Source of the DNA: Acidobacteriota bacterium | GTDB taxonomy: Bacteria > Acidobacteriota > Blastocatellia > Pyrinomonadales > Pyrinomonadaceae | Reading direction: 5' to 3' | Length of the DNA: 55,809 nt | Assembly (NCBI GenBank): GCA_019639135.1 | Contig: JAHBSL010000026.1 | Span: forward strand, 1 to 55,809 | Part shown: in pieces, positions 1-8,141 of the stretch | Layout of the letters: each line of letters opens with the position of its first letter | Numbering within the stretch: position 1 is the first letter of the stretch | The notes under the pieces: model-generated | The model's database searches: none | What the model was told of the DNA's origin: nothing | What the model saw: the letters and a program-made list of their open reading frames with translations, nothing else | Program-made: the position numbers and the translations under genes

Positions 1-2232
1 CGGCACTGTCAGATCGGTCGAGGTGCCGAATGCAAACGCTCGGTTTGCCCCGTCCGAACTTCTCAAATACCACCACTCACCGCCGCCCGAGCCGCCGGTC
101 GGCCGGAAGATCGCGACATCAGCTTTCCCGTCACCGTCATAATCCGCCGGAACCGGCTTGTCTCCCGCAGTACCAAACGGAGTTGCCGCAACCTGCCCGT
201 CCGACGAACGCAGCGTGAACCAAGTGTTCGTCGATGGCCTGTACACCGTCGCGTCCGACTTCCCGTCGCCATCGAAATCCGCCGGCGAAGGCACATCGCC
301 CGCCGCCCCGAACGGAAACGCAAAGAACGTCGAATCCTCCGACCTCAACACAAACCACTCGCCCGAGGCCGGCCGCCAGAATGCCAGATCCGTTTTCCCA
401 TCACCCGTAAAGTCCGCCGGCACGATCGTATCCGTCGCCTCACCAAACGCAAACGCCCGATTCCCCCCATCCGACGACCTCAAATACCACCACTCCGATC
501 CACTTCCACCAACCGGCCTAAACACCGAAACATCCGTCTTCCCATCCCCATCCATATCGAACGGAGCATCGAGCACCGGCAGCGTGTTCGTGATGGTGAA
601 ATCGAGCTCCGATACGCCGGCCGGTGAGGCATAGTTCACCTCGCGGATGCGAATGCGGCCCTGCTGGGTCGGTGAGTTCGGAACGGTGAACGAGAAGATT
701 CCCGTGTTCGGGATATTGGCCGCGAGCGTCTGCGTATAGGTCGCTCCGCCGTTGAGCGAAAGCTCGATAGCAACGTTCCGGTTAAAGCCGCCGTTGTTGG
801 TCCAATTGATGTTCGCCTGCGAACCTATCAGCAAGAAGCCCCCGCTAGGTGTCACATTCGTGATCGTATCCGGCGTACCGTTCCCGTCAGAGTCGCGGTA
901 CCAGCCTATATCACGCATCTGCTGGCGTGTGAGGTCGAGCGTAAGCGGGAGGCCCGCGGTGATGAACGGTTCCATCAGTAAGTTAGGAAAGACCCGTGTG
1001 TTCCAGTGAGCGACCGAAGAACCGCCGTCGTAAGGGGCGGGCGTATAGACCTCGACCCGACCGGTCGAGGCATCGCGACCAACTGAAATACCGGATGAAG
1101 CAAGCCGGACGCTCTCGCCGTCCCAAAGCACGTTGTTGTTATTGATAGCGGATGCCGCACGCTGGCCGTCGGTCATATTGCGCCAAAGCAGCGAGGTCGT
1201 CCGGTCGAAGAGGAAGCGGGAATAAACGTCCGGAAGCCCGTTGAACCACGCTCCGGTCGTGCCGTTTACGAAATCGGCAAACCCGAGCCCGTGCCCGATC
1301 TCGTGCAGGACGACTATAAGAAGATTGAGCGTCCCTGAAGGCTGTGAGTTATCCAGTCCGAGATAAAAACGAATGCCGCCGAGGCAATCCGGCCTGCCGT
1401 CGAGGTTGCTGTTGAAGGTCGCAGCGAGGTCAGGATTTGGTGAAAGGTCAGCACCGGCCTGCTTATTCGCAAGTGCCTGATGGTGCCACGTTCCAGAGAA
1501 ACCGGCATTAGCGTGCTCGCGGTGGATCGTCGTTGTCGATGCCGAACCTAGAACAGCCGACGTGGAGGTACAGGTCTGTGGGTCGAACTGTGCCCGTACT
1601 TGTATATCGACGGTCGAATCGAGAAATGCCTCCCAGATGTCCGCCGCGGCATTGAAAACGTTGAGCCGCTGTTGCCCGCGGGTCGCTCCAGTATTACCGC
1701 CTTCAGCGGCGGTCGGAGTCGGGTCGTTGAAGCCCTCGTTCGGGCCGTCGTTGTTAATTATGTTAATGTTCGCAGCCGATGGGCTCAACTCCGCCACTTG
1801 GGCGTAACGGGCGATCAACTCGCGGTAGAAGGATATCTCCTCGTCCGTCATCCCGTAGCCGGCGGCATTGACGGCAAATGGGTCAAAGCTCCTTGGGCTG
1901 TTCGGGATAAGTTCGCCGGTCTCAAGGTCGCGTCCGAGAAATGCGTTCGCTTCCTTGAGGCTTGAGATGCAGCTTGCCGTCGGGCGGCCGCCGGTGCCTA
2001 CGCTTGCCAGTGCAACGTGCTGAAACCTCCCGCGGAGATCAACCCGGATGCTGCCATCGGCGAGACGTTCCTCTACGAGGCCCTCGGCAGAACGGCTCGT
2101 CCGTTCTTTAAGATCGGCCGCGAGCTTTATCTCCTCGGCTCGCTGATCAAATGTGACGATCTGCCCGACCGCCGCGGTCGGAAACACCAGAACGAATGCA
2201 ACAACAAACCCCACGAACGCACGAAAACGCAT
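1..2232 (-). CDS. Secreted zinc metalloprotease with FG-GAP/VCBS repeats, C-terminus cut by window edge
   Basis: Reading the minus strand from the ATG at 2232 gives an uninterrupted frame to base 1 (744 codons, no stop), so the gene runs off the left edge. The start is followed by a hydrophobic signal peptide (MRFRAFVGFVVAFVLVFP). The catalytic motif HEIGHGLGFAD lies at about residues 310-320, an HExxHxxGxxD metzincin-type zinc site with Asp as third ligand. A beta-sandwich-like stretch follows, then at least four repeats of about 45-50 residues, each with a calcium-binding-like loop (DMDGDGKTD, DFTGDGKTD, DFDGDGKSD, DYDGDGKAD) and a WxxLRSxDG core, typical of FG-GAP/VCBS beta-propellers. Inferred role: an exported or surface protease with a binding module. 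The substrate is unknown. A weak AAGG Shine-Dalgarno precedes the ATG. Confidence 0.85.
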   Translation of the reverse strand, partial: MRFRAFVGFVVAFVLVFPTAAVGQIVTFDQRAEEIKLAADLKERTSRSAEGLVEERLADGSIRVDLRGRFQHVALASVGTGGRPTASCISSLKEANAFLGRDLETGELIPNSPRSFDPFAVNAAGYGMTDEEISFYRELIARYAQVAELSPSAANINIINNDGPNEGFNDPTPTAAEGGNTGATRGQQRLNVFNAAADIWEAFLDSTVDIQVRAQFDPQTCTSTSAVLGSASTTTIHREHANAGFSGTWHHQALANKQAGADLSPNPDLAATFNSNLDGRPDCLGGIRFYLGLDNSQPSGTLNLLIVVLHEIGHGLGFADFVNGTTGAWFNGLPDVYSRFLFDRTTSLLWRNMTDGQRAASAINNNNVLWDGESVRLASSGISVGRDASTGRVEVYTPAPYDGGSSVAHWNTRVFPNLLMEPFITAGLPLTLDLTRQQMRDIGWYRDSDGNGTPDTITNVTPSGGFLLIGSQANINWTNNGGFNRNVAIELSLNGGATYTQTLAANIPNTGIFSFTVPNSPTQQGRIRIREVNYASPAGVSELDFTITNTLPVLDAPFDMDGDGKTDVSVFRPVGGSGSEWWYLRSSDGGNRAFAFGEATDTIVPADFTGDGKTDLAFWRPASGEWFVLRSEDSTFFAFPFGAAGDVPSPADFDGDGKSDATVYRPSTNTWFTLRSSDGQVAATPFGTAGDKPVPADYDGDGKADVAIFRPTGGSGGGEWWYLRSSDGANRAFAFGTSTDLTVP

Positions 2233-2816
2233 AGACCTTATCACTTTTTATTGACCGACCTTACAATTAAATTTCGGAAATAATCTCAAATTATTACGTA
2301 TAATGTGAGATCTCAGATTCAATTATGCGAAATTGGCTGCACAATAGCTACGTTAACGTCTCTAAAATGTGCCGTTTTCAAAAATACGGTTCTACGGAGA
2401 GTCCGAATGTTCGGTCGATTTCTTTCTCATTTTTGATAATTTTGGCAATTCAGATTAAAGGCGGTTCGCGGTAAAAAACTTCTCGACATTTTCGTATTAT
2501 TTCCGTACACTTTGGTTAATGATTCGAACTGCCCGTTCACGGTACTCGAATGCGTATTCTTTTGGAACATCGCGAAGCCTTTTATTTTCGTGTGTTTTGT
2601 CGCAGCCCACTTCGATTTTCCAGAGTTATCCTTGCGTGGCACGCTACTTGTTTAGTATTTCAGACAGGCAGGCCCGGTGAGCCGTTTTCGTACGGTTTTT
2701 GTATTTGTAGGAAGTTGGTCATTGCAACAAAAGCACTGCAACCAAACGGCTTCGCCGGGCGTCTATATCGGGCAGCTTATCGGAACGGTAAGGCCTTTTG
2801 AGGAGAAGAGATCATT
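2233..2816. other. AT-rich divergent intergenic region
   Basis: This 584-base gap separates the leftward metalloprotease from the rightward OmpA gene and is clearly more AT-rich than the genes beside it. It contains a TATAAT at 2299-2304 (plus strand) overlapping the perfect palindrome TGAGATCTCA, but I see no -35 at the right distance. No tRNA, and no open frame with convincing protein character, could be recognised. It probably holds divergent promoters for the two neighbours. Confidence 0.5.
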
Positions 2817-3779
2817 ATGAAAAGAGTATCGGCTTTGTTTATGGCACTCGCCATCGGTGTTGTTGGGGCATTCGCACAGGATGCACAGCTTCGCAATCTT
2901 GTTAACGGACAAAAGTATGAGATCAAAGGCACTATAGTTTCGAAGGAAGATGACAACACGTTCATCGTCCGCGATACCGTCGGTGTCGATACGCGCGTGA
3001 TCGTTGCACCGAATGCAAGCATTCGGGCGAACGCTTTTATCGGCTCGGGCGACCGCTATCCGGCGGCTTCGCTCGTCCGCGGGCTTAACCTTTCGGTCGA
3101 AGGCCGCGGCGATTCGAATGGCAGCCTTGCCGCTACCAAGATCCGCTTCGATAAGAGCAACCTGCAAACGGCTCAGTCGATCGATGCCCGCGTGGCACCG
3201 GCTGAGGAAAGGCTGACCGCCGCCGAAGAGAACGCCAAACGCGTCTCGGGCCAGATCGATGAGCTGATGGCCATTTCGAACGCTGCTCGCGGCGGTGCGA
3301 AGGCCGCTCAGGAAACGGCAGATGCCGCAGTTGCCGGCGTTAATGCCACCAACCAGCGCATTTCGGCCCTTGATGAATATGTCGTCCAGAGCACGGCAAC
3401 GGTCAACTTCCGCGTCAACAGTGCTGTTCTCAGCCCCGAGGCCAAGCAGCAGCTTGACGAGGTTGCCGCCGCCGCCGCAACGCTCCGCGGCTACTACATC
3501 GAGGTCACAGGTTTTGCTTCGGCCGAAGGCAACGCTCGGGCGAACAAGATCCTCAGCGACCGTCGTGCACAGGCAGTCAAAGACTACCTGATCATGAACC
3601 ACAACATTCCGCTCCGCCGGATCGGTAATTCGTATGGCTACGGCATCGCAAACCCGGTCGCGGACAACACGACCCGCGAGGGCCGCGAGGCCAATCGTCG
3701 CGTCGAGGTCAAGCTGCTCGTCAGCCGCGGAATCAACCAGAACGTTGAGGTTCGCTCGACCGCCGACGACGGCAACTAG
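2817..3779 (+). CDS. OmpA-family peptidoglycan-associated protein
   Basis: 320 residues with a signal peptide (MKRVSALFMALAIGVVGAFA, cleaved before QDAQ). Residues about 30-100 look like an OB-like beta domain (YEIKGTIVSKEDDNTFIVRD). Residues about 120-165 are Ala/Glu-rich and probably coiled coil. Residues about 190-310 are a C-terminal OmpA domain: the VNFRVNSAVLSPEAKQQLDE entry, the SAEGNARANKILSDRRAQAV motif with the Asp/Arg pair that binds diaminopimelate in this family, and the closing NRRVEVK. Expected role: tethering the outer envelope to peptidoglycan in the periplasm. There is no obvious beta-barrel, so it is more Pal/MotB-like than classical OmpA. The start is supported by GGAGAAGAG upstream. 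A structured spacer at 3804-3848 separates it from the next gene. Confidence 0.85.
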   Translation: MKRVSALFMALAIGVVGAFAQDAQLRNLVNGQKYEIKGTIVSKEDDNTFIVRDTVGVDTRVIVAPNASIRANAFIGSGDRYPAASLVRGLNLSVEGRGDSNGSLAATKIRFDKSNLQTAQSIDARVAPAEERLTAAEENAKRVSGQIDELMAISNAARGGAKAAQETADAAVAGVNATNQRISALDEYVVQSTATVNFRVNSAVLSPEAKQQLDEVAAAAATLRGYYIEVTGFASAEGNARANKILSDRRAQAVKDYLIMNHNIPLRRIGNSYGYGIANPVADNTTREGREANRRVEVKLLVSRGINQNVEVRSTADDGN

Positions 3780-3803
3780 TTGACGCCCAGGGTTCGATTC
3801 AAC

Positions 3804-3848
3804 GAAGGGCAGTGTTTGCCGAGCAAACATCCGGCATCGCTGCCCTTC
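3804..3848 (+). terminator. Nested hairpin between the OmpA-like and VWFA genes
   Basis: An outer perfect 9-bp stem GAAGGGCAG (3804-3812) / CTGCCCTTC (3840-3848) encloses an inner perfect 7-bp hairpin TGTTTGC-CGA-GCAAACA (3813-3829) and a 10-base single strand. It lies 24 bases after the OmpA stop codon. Its position suggests transcription termination or mRNA 3'-end stabilisation. No long U-tract follows, so classic intrinsic termination is only possible. Confidence 0.45.
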
Positions 3849-3885
3849 CCTATAAACACTTTCTCTCCCGAGGTGTTCTACCGCT

Positions 3886-5007
3886 ATGCTCCGCAAACAT
3901 CTCTTCAAAACAGCATTCTCGCTTTTCGCTCTGATCGCCGCCGCGGCCGCTGTTTCGGCACAATCGCCTTCCGCGACGCCGCCGCTGGATGACGACGACG
4001 AACCGATCCGCATCGATTCGCGGCTGATCGTCGTGCCGGTCTCGGTCGTCGATGCGAACGGCCAGCCAGTGACGGGCCTGACCCAGGCCGATTTTCAGAT
4101 AAGCGAAGAGGGCCGCCGCCAGCAGATCGAATCGGTCGGCAGTGCCGATAGCGTTCCTCTCGACATAGCCCTGCTCTTTGACGTCTCGGCAAGCACGGAC
4201 GCGATGTTCCGCTTTCAGCAGGAAACGGCCGTAAAGTTTTTGAAGGATGTGCTGCGAGCTGAGGACCGTGCGGCCATTTTCACCATCGGCGAAAAGGCCT
4301 TGCTCGTTAGCGGACTTGCCCAGGCCGGCCCGGCGACCGAGAGCGTGCTCGCCATTCCGGTCGAGCGTGCCAAACAGCCGACCGCGTTCTTTGATTCGGT
4401 CCGGGCGGCGGCAGATTATCTTCGCGAGAATTCGCAGTCCGGCCGGCGGCGCGTCATCGTCGTCATCTCGGACGGCGAGGATAACTTCAGCGTCGGCGTC
4501 CAGCGGGCACAGCGAACAGCCGAACGCCGCGTCGTTGATAACCGTCCTGACCCGGACCTCAAGCGGCTCGGCCAGATCATTCAGCAGGCCCAGCAGACAG
4601 CCAAGGTCGCCGAACGGCAGAAGGTGCTCCGTGCTCTCCAGGACGCCGATACAGTTATGTACGCCGTCAACCCCGCGGGCAGTTCCTATCGGCTGAACCA
4701 GATCAGCGTCTTCGGCCAGGAGAATATGCAAATATTTGCCGATGAGACCGGCGGCACCGCGTTTCTGCCGAACTTCGGCCCTATCGATACCAACGACAAT
4801 TACCTCAACGGCAACAACCGCCGCAAGAACACCGAACTCCTGGAGCGTATCTTCCTCCAGCTCGGCAATGAACTCCGAGCTCAGTACCTGATCCAGTATT
4901 ACTCTGACGCGACGTACCCTGACGGCAAGCTCGTAAAACTCTCCGTCGGCCTCACCCGCCCCGGCGCCCGTGTCCGCGCCCGCCAGGGCTACTACGTCCG
5001 AAACTAA
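3886..5007 (+). CDS. VWFA-related domain protein, Acidobacteria type
   Basis: 373 residues with a signal peptide (MLRKHLFKTAFSLFALIAAAAA, then VSAQS). Residues about 45-90 form a beta domain (IVVPVSVVDANGQPVTGLTQ) usual before the VWA fold in this family. The VWA domain starts at about residue 92 with DIALLFDVSASTD, whose DxSxS (Asp99) is the metal-ion-dependent adhesion site; VIVVISDGEDNFS supplies the later Asp of the site. The end (LRAQYLIQYYSDATYPDGK and VRARQGYYV) matches the conserved C-terminus of the VWFA-related Acidobacterial domain family (TIGR03436 type). Expected to be exported; the function of the family is not established. It probably binds a protein partner through a divalent metal. 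Confidence 0.85.
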   Translation: MLRKHLFKTAFSLFALIAAAAAVSAQSPSATPPLDDDDEPIRIDSRLIVVPVSVVDANGQPVTGLTQADFQISEEGRRQQIESVGSADSVPLDIALLFDVSASTDAMFRFQQETAVKFLKDVLRAEDRAAIFTIGEKALLVSGLAQAGPATESVLAIPVERAKQPTAFFDSVRAAADYLRENSQSGRRRVIVVISDGEDNFSVGVQRAQRTAERRVVDNRPDPDLKRLGQIIQQAQQTAKVAERQKVLRALQDADTVMYAVNPAGSSYRLNQISVFGQENMQIFADETGGTAFLPNFGPIDTNDNYLNGNNRRKNTELLERIFLQLGNELRAQYLIQYYSDATYPDGKLVKLSVGLTRPGARVRARQGYYVRN

Positions 5008-5200
5008 ACCTGAGTCAGTAGCCCCCGCGTGTCAGTAGCCCGACCGTCGGTAAGGGCGCAATAAAGAGGCACGCGCGTCAGCAAGGGCTTAACATCCAAT
5101 GCGGAATTCGGAATTCGAAATGCATAAGCTCGTACGCCAGCAAGGGCGTACCTTCAATTTCGGAATCCGGAATCCGTGTCCTTGATCTTTTGAAATCACA
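5008..5200. repeat. Degenerate short repeats upstream of an IS remnant
   Basis: Non-coding. Two copies of GTCAGTAGCCC occur near 5014-5041. A related GTCAGCAAGGGC / GCCAGCAAGGGC motif occurs near 5078-5090 and 5132-5145, and a third diverged form (GTCGGTAAGGGC) near 5046. Two doublets also occur: GGAATTCGGAATTCG and CGGAATCCGGAATCC. This looks like an accretion site for small dispersed repeats rather than a gene. Confidence 0.5.
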
Positions 5201-5215
5201 GCGCGTGGGGCCGAC

Positions 5216-5428
5216 GCGATAAGCATCGATAATGGTCCGGAAATGACCGCTCAGGCTTTTGCCGACCGGTGCAGCGAGAATCAAGTCAAACCCGATTACA
5301 TACAACCCGGCAAGCCCAACCAGAACGCTTACATCGAACTCTTCAACAGGACATACCGGATCGAAGTGCTCGATCCGCAAATCTTCTCGACCCATGCACA
5401 GGTGCGAGACATCAACTGGGCCGGCTAA
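5216..5428 (+). pseudogene. IS3-type transposase (OrfB) C-terminal remnant
   Basis: The frame from about 5216 reads AISIDNGPEMTAQAFADRCS, then YIQPGKPNQNAYIELFNRTY, and ends with DINWAG. IDNGPE carries the second catalytic Asp and NAYIELFN the catalytic Glu of the DDE integrase core of IS3-family OrfB proteins. Only about 70 of some 280 residues remain. There is no start codon, no OrfA and no terminal inverted repeats in view, so it is an inactive fragment. Confidence 0.75.
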
Positions 5429-5530
5429 CAGCAGAAAACTCTAGTTTAGAACTATGCGCTTGGCGGGCAGCTTGCAGATCAGGTTCGTTTATTTAACAAA
5501 TACGTACTGCTATACTGACCGAGTCGTTTT

Positions 5531-6976
5531 ATGTACGAATTTGCGGTAACACCGGCGGTGACTCAGCTTCGCAGGCAGGGTGTGATCATCACGGAGATCA
5601 CGCCCGGCAGTCTTGGCGAGGAGCTGGAGCTGCGTCCGGGTGACCGCATCGTCAAGGTCAACGGGCGGGCGGTCCGCGATTACCTTGATTTTCGGTTCCA
5701 GACGGCGGGCGAGACCGAGCTTTCGCTGCGAGTCAAGAAGGCGAATGGCGAAACGCTTGAGATAGAATTTGACCGCGAAGAGGGCGAGGATTTTGGGCTC
5801 GGGTTTGAGCAGATCGTGCCGCGGCAGTGCGCGAACGAGTGCCTTTTTTGCTTCTGCAAGGGCAACCCCGAGGACGCCCGGCCCTCGCTTTTCGTTCGCG
5901 ATGAGGACATCCGGCTCTCATTTCTCTACGGCAACTACACGACGCTTTCCTCGATAACCGAGGACGAGATGAACCGCGTTATCGAGCAGCGGCTCTCGCC
6001 GCAATACGTCTCGGTCCACGCAACCGACCTCAAGACGCGAGCCCTTCTGCTCGGCGTTGACGAAAAGCGGGCGGATATCTCGGGCAAGATCGAGCGGCTG
6101 CTCGCGGCGGGCATCGAGATCCACGCCCAGGTCGTGCTTTGCCCGGAGATCAACGACGGGCCGGTGCTCGAGAAAACGCTCCGCGACCTCGTGGCCCATT
6201 ACCCGAAGGTCGTCAGCACGGCGATCGTGCCCGTAGCGCTGACGCGTTACAACACCGATGAGCGGCTGACCCGCGTTACGCCCGAATTTTGCCAACGGAC
6301 GATCCGCGAGGTCGAGCGGCTGCAGAAGGAATTTCGGCGAACGCTGGGCGTGACCTTCGCGTTCCTCGGCGACGAGATCTACGTCAAGGCCGGTGCCGAG
6401 ATCCCCTCGCGGCGGCACTACGGAAACTATCCGCAGATCGAGGACGGCGTCGGAATGATCCGCTCGTTCGTGAATTCATTCGAGAAGCTGCTCAAGAAGC
6501 GGTCGGTGGACAAGCGTGCTGAAGCGGTCGGCATCGCCCGGAAGTTTTTCGCCGATGCGCGGACGCATCCGGCGGCGAGGGTTCCGGCCGAGCCTGCTTT
6601 GCGGCGAAATCCGGCACGCGGCGGGTTGCGGGCTTCGGAACTCAACGGCACCATCCTCACCGGCGAGATGTTTGCCCCGACGCTCGGCGAGCAGATCGCA
6701 CGCTTTAATGAGGTCCACGGCTCGCGGCTGCGGGTCATGGCGGTCCGGAATGAATATTTCGGCGGTGATGTTTCTGTCGCGGGGCTGCTCGCGGGCAGCG
6801 ACCTGTTGCGAGTCCGCGACGAGGTGGAAGGCGACTTTGTGATGATCCCGCCCTCGGTCATCAAGTCGGACGAGCCGGTACTGATCGACGGGATGCAGTT
6901 TTCGGAGCTTGAGCACGCCTATCCGGTGCCGATAATCGCCGAGGACCTCGTAGAATTTCTTTCACGAACGATCTAG
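5531..6976 (+). CDS. DUF512 protein: PDZ plus radical-SAM-like iron-sulfur domain
   Basis: 481 residues. Residues about 15-75 form a PDZ-like domain (IITEITPGSLGEELELRPGD). Then CANECLFCFC supplies Cys100, Cys104 and Cys107, the CxxxCxxC spacing of radical SAM clusters, embedded in the conserved DUF512 context (GFEQIVPRQCANECLFCFC). The C-terminal DUF512 region follows to the end. The family is widespread in Firmicutes, cyanobacteria and Acidobacteria and is usually called an FeS-containing oxidoreductase; its reaction is not established. A TATACT at 5511-5516 is a possible -10, which would leave a very short leader, and no good Shine-Dalgarno is visible. It converges on the TonB-like gene across a strong hairpin. 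Confidence 0.85.
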   Translation: MYEFAVTPAVTQLRRQGVIITEITPGSLGEELELRPGDRIVKVNGRAVRDYLDFRFQTAGETELSLRVKKANGETLEIEFDREEGEDFGLGFEQIVPRQCANECLFCFCKGNPEDARPSLFVRDEDIRLSFLYGNYTTLSSITEDEMNRVIEQRLSPQYVSVHATDLKTRALLLGVDEKRADISGKIERLLAAGIEIHAQVVLCPEINDGPVLEKTLRDLVAHYPKVVSTAIVPVALTRYNTDERLTRVTPEFCQRTIREVERLQKEFRRTLGVTFAFLGDEIYVKAGAEIPSRRHYGNYPQIEDGVGMIRSFVNSFEKLLKKRSVDKRAEAVGIARKFFADARTHPAARVPAEPALRRNPARGGLRASELNGTILTGEMFAPTLGEQIARFNEVHGSRLRVMAVRNEYFGGDVSVAGLLAGSDLLRVRDEVEGDFVMIPPSVIKSDEPVLIDGMQFSELEHAYPVPIIAEDLVEFLSRTI

Positions 6977-7052
6977 AGATCAATTAAAGAAGCAGTGTGG
7001 ATGCCTAGGCGTCGAAGTCTGATCTTCATCGTTCTCTGTGAAAACCTCGCGG

Positions 7053-7082
7053 CCTCTGCGTTGAGATCATCTTAACGCAGAG
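7053..7082. repeat. CGCAGAG-type inverted repeat, copy 1
   Basis: CTCTGCGTT and its exact reverse complement AACGCAGAG (7074-7082) flank an 11-base spacer. Further CGCAGAG- and CACGGAGG-like words continue to about 7103. It shares the CTCTGCG/CGCAGAG words with the longer element at 18876-18942, so I treat them as one family of dispersed inverted repeats. Confidence 0.6.
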
Positions 7083-7121
7083 TTCACGGAGGTCTTCGCA
7101 GAGATCGACGAGCTTAAATTG

Positions 7122-7152
7122 ATAACGGCAAGCGAAAATTGCTTGCCGTTAT
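7122..7152. terminator. Bidirectional terminator hairpin between convergent genes
   Basis: A perfect 12-bp stem, ATAACGGCAAGC (7122-7133) with GCTTGCCGTTAT (7141-7152), and a 7-base GAAAATT loop lie between the DUF512 stop (6976) and the TonB-like stop (7190). It is followed on the plus strand by CTCTTTC, a weak U-tract. The placement fits a shared terminator. Confidence 0.65.
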
Positions 7153-7189
7153 GCTCTTTCAAATACAGGACCTTTTATCTGACAGAATC

Positions 7190-8005
7190 CTATCGCGTGA
7201 ATTTGTAAACGATCACGCCAGTCACTTTCACCGGCTGGTTTGAGAGCAGCGTCGGGCGGAACTTGGCACTTCTTGCCGCCCCGGTCGCGGCCGCCCGCAG
7301 TAGCGGATGCCCGCTGACCGGCTTTGCCGAAATGACCCTTCCCTGTTCGTCGATGAGCACCTGGACGCTGACGTCGCCCTGAGCATTGACGGCCATCGCG
7401 GTCGCCGGATACTGCGGCTTTGGCAGGTAGATCGCCTCGCCAGTTATGACGCCTTTTGAGATCGGCGCTGTCGGCTTCTTTATCGCGGGCGGCGGCGGTT
7501 TGCTCTCGACGCGTTCGGGAACCGGCCGGCTGAGCTCGGCTGATCTCGAACTCGAACCATTATTTCCAGAGTTGCGAGCGATGCCATCTGGACGGCCACC
7601 GGTAAAGGGCAGGTCGATATTTGCACGGCCGATGTCGTAAGCACCCAACGGCCGCGGCGGTATTTTGTTAACGACGGTCGAGACCGAGTCGGGCGCGTCC
7701 TGCTGTTCCTCAATGCGGGCAATACTTTCGGTCCGAATCGGGCGCTCACTTGTTTGTGATGTGCTCGCCGAGTTCTGTTGCCTTGGCTGCGATTCCTCTA
7801 TGACACGCTCGGGCGGTTCGACCTGGGCAACGAGCATCCTTGTCATATCGAGGTCGCCGCCGATCTCTATATCGGCAGCATAGATGCTCACGATCACAGC
7901 GGAGAGAAAAAGTGCACCGACAAGCAGTGCGGAAGCGGCAAAATATTTTCGGCGGCCGCGGGCATCGGCTCGGGAGCCGTTGGTTTCAACAAGTACGTCA
8001 AACAT
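7190..8005 (-). CDS. TonB-family energy-transducing protein
   Basis: 271 residues from the ATG at 8005, chosen because GGAGG lies just upstream; an upstream extension would overlap holB and reads as nonsense. Residues about 22-45 are a single membrane segment (KYFAASALLVGALFLSAVIV). Residues 60-180 are a Pro/Ser/Arg-rich periplasmic linker with the PPPP stretch usual in TonB. Residues about 185-271 are the TonB C-terminal domain (YPATAMAVNAQGDVSVQVLI, then a carboxy-terminal GVIVYKFTR). It would couple proton motive force to outer-membrane transport. No ExbB, ExbD or receptor lies nearby. It is transcribed divergently from holB across a 136-base spacer. Confidence 0.8.
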   Translation of the reverse strand: MFDVLVETNGSRADARGRRKYFAASALLVGALFLSAVIVSIYAADIEIGGDLDMTRMLVAQVEPPERVIEESQPRQQNSASTSQTSERPIRTESIARIEEQQDAPDSVSTVVNKIPPRPLGAYDIGRANIDLPFTGGRPDGIARNSGNNGSSSRSAELSRPVPERVESKPPPPAIKKPTAPISKGVITGEAIYLPKPQYPATAMAVNAQGDVSVQVLIDEQGRVISAKPVSGHPLLRAAATGAARSAKFRPTLLSNQPVKVTGVIVYKFTR

Positions 8006-8123
8006 AGTTCGGGTCCTCCAATTTTGAATGCCGGTGCCAACGGACGTCCCGGATGTTTCCGGTAACTTGTTTAGACACCGTTTCGCCGAATTTGTTCCCG
8101 TCTTAAGCGGCGGGTGCGGTTCT

Positions 8124-8131
8124 GCTAGAAT
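8124..8131 (+). promoter_or_regulatory. Extended -10 promoter of holB, nearly leaderless
   Basis: TGCTAGAAT is a TGn extended -10 with TAGAAT at 8126-8131. The holB ATG is at 8142, so transcription from about 8138 would leave a leader of only a few bases. No clear Shine-Dalgarno lies between them. Confidence 0.5.
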
Positions 8132-8141
8132 CAGGTAACGG

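Noticed and set aside
2427..2642. A 71-codon minus-strand frame in the AT-rich gap
   Set aside because: No ribosome-binding site and no family resemblance; Asn/Lys/Thr-rich as expected from random AT-rich DNA.
2763..4013. A 416-codon minus-strand open frame opposite the OmpA gene
   Set aside because: It mirrors the high-GC codons of the OmpA gene, has no signal or domain, and the plus-strand gene has a ribosome-binding site, signal peptide and OmpA motifs.
3850..4731. A 293-codon minus-strand frame opposite the VWFA gene
   Set aside because: Arg/Asp-rich shadow of a well-supported plus-strand gene.
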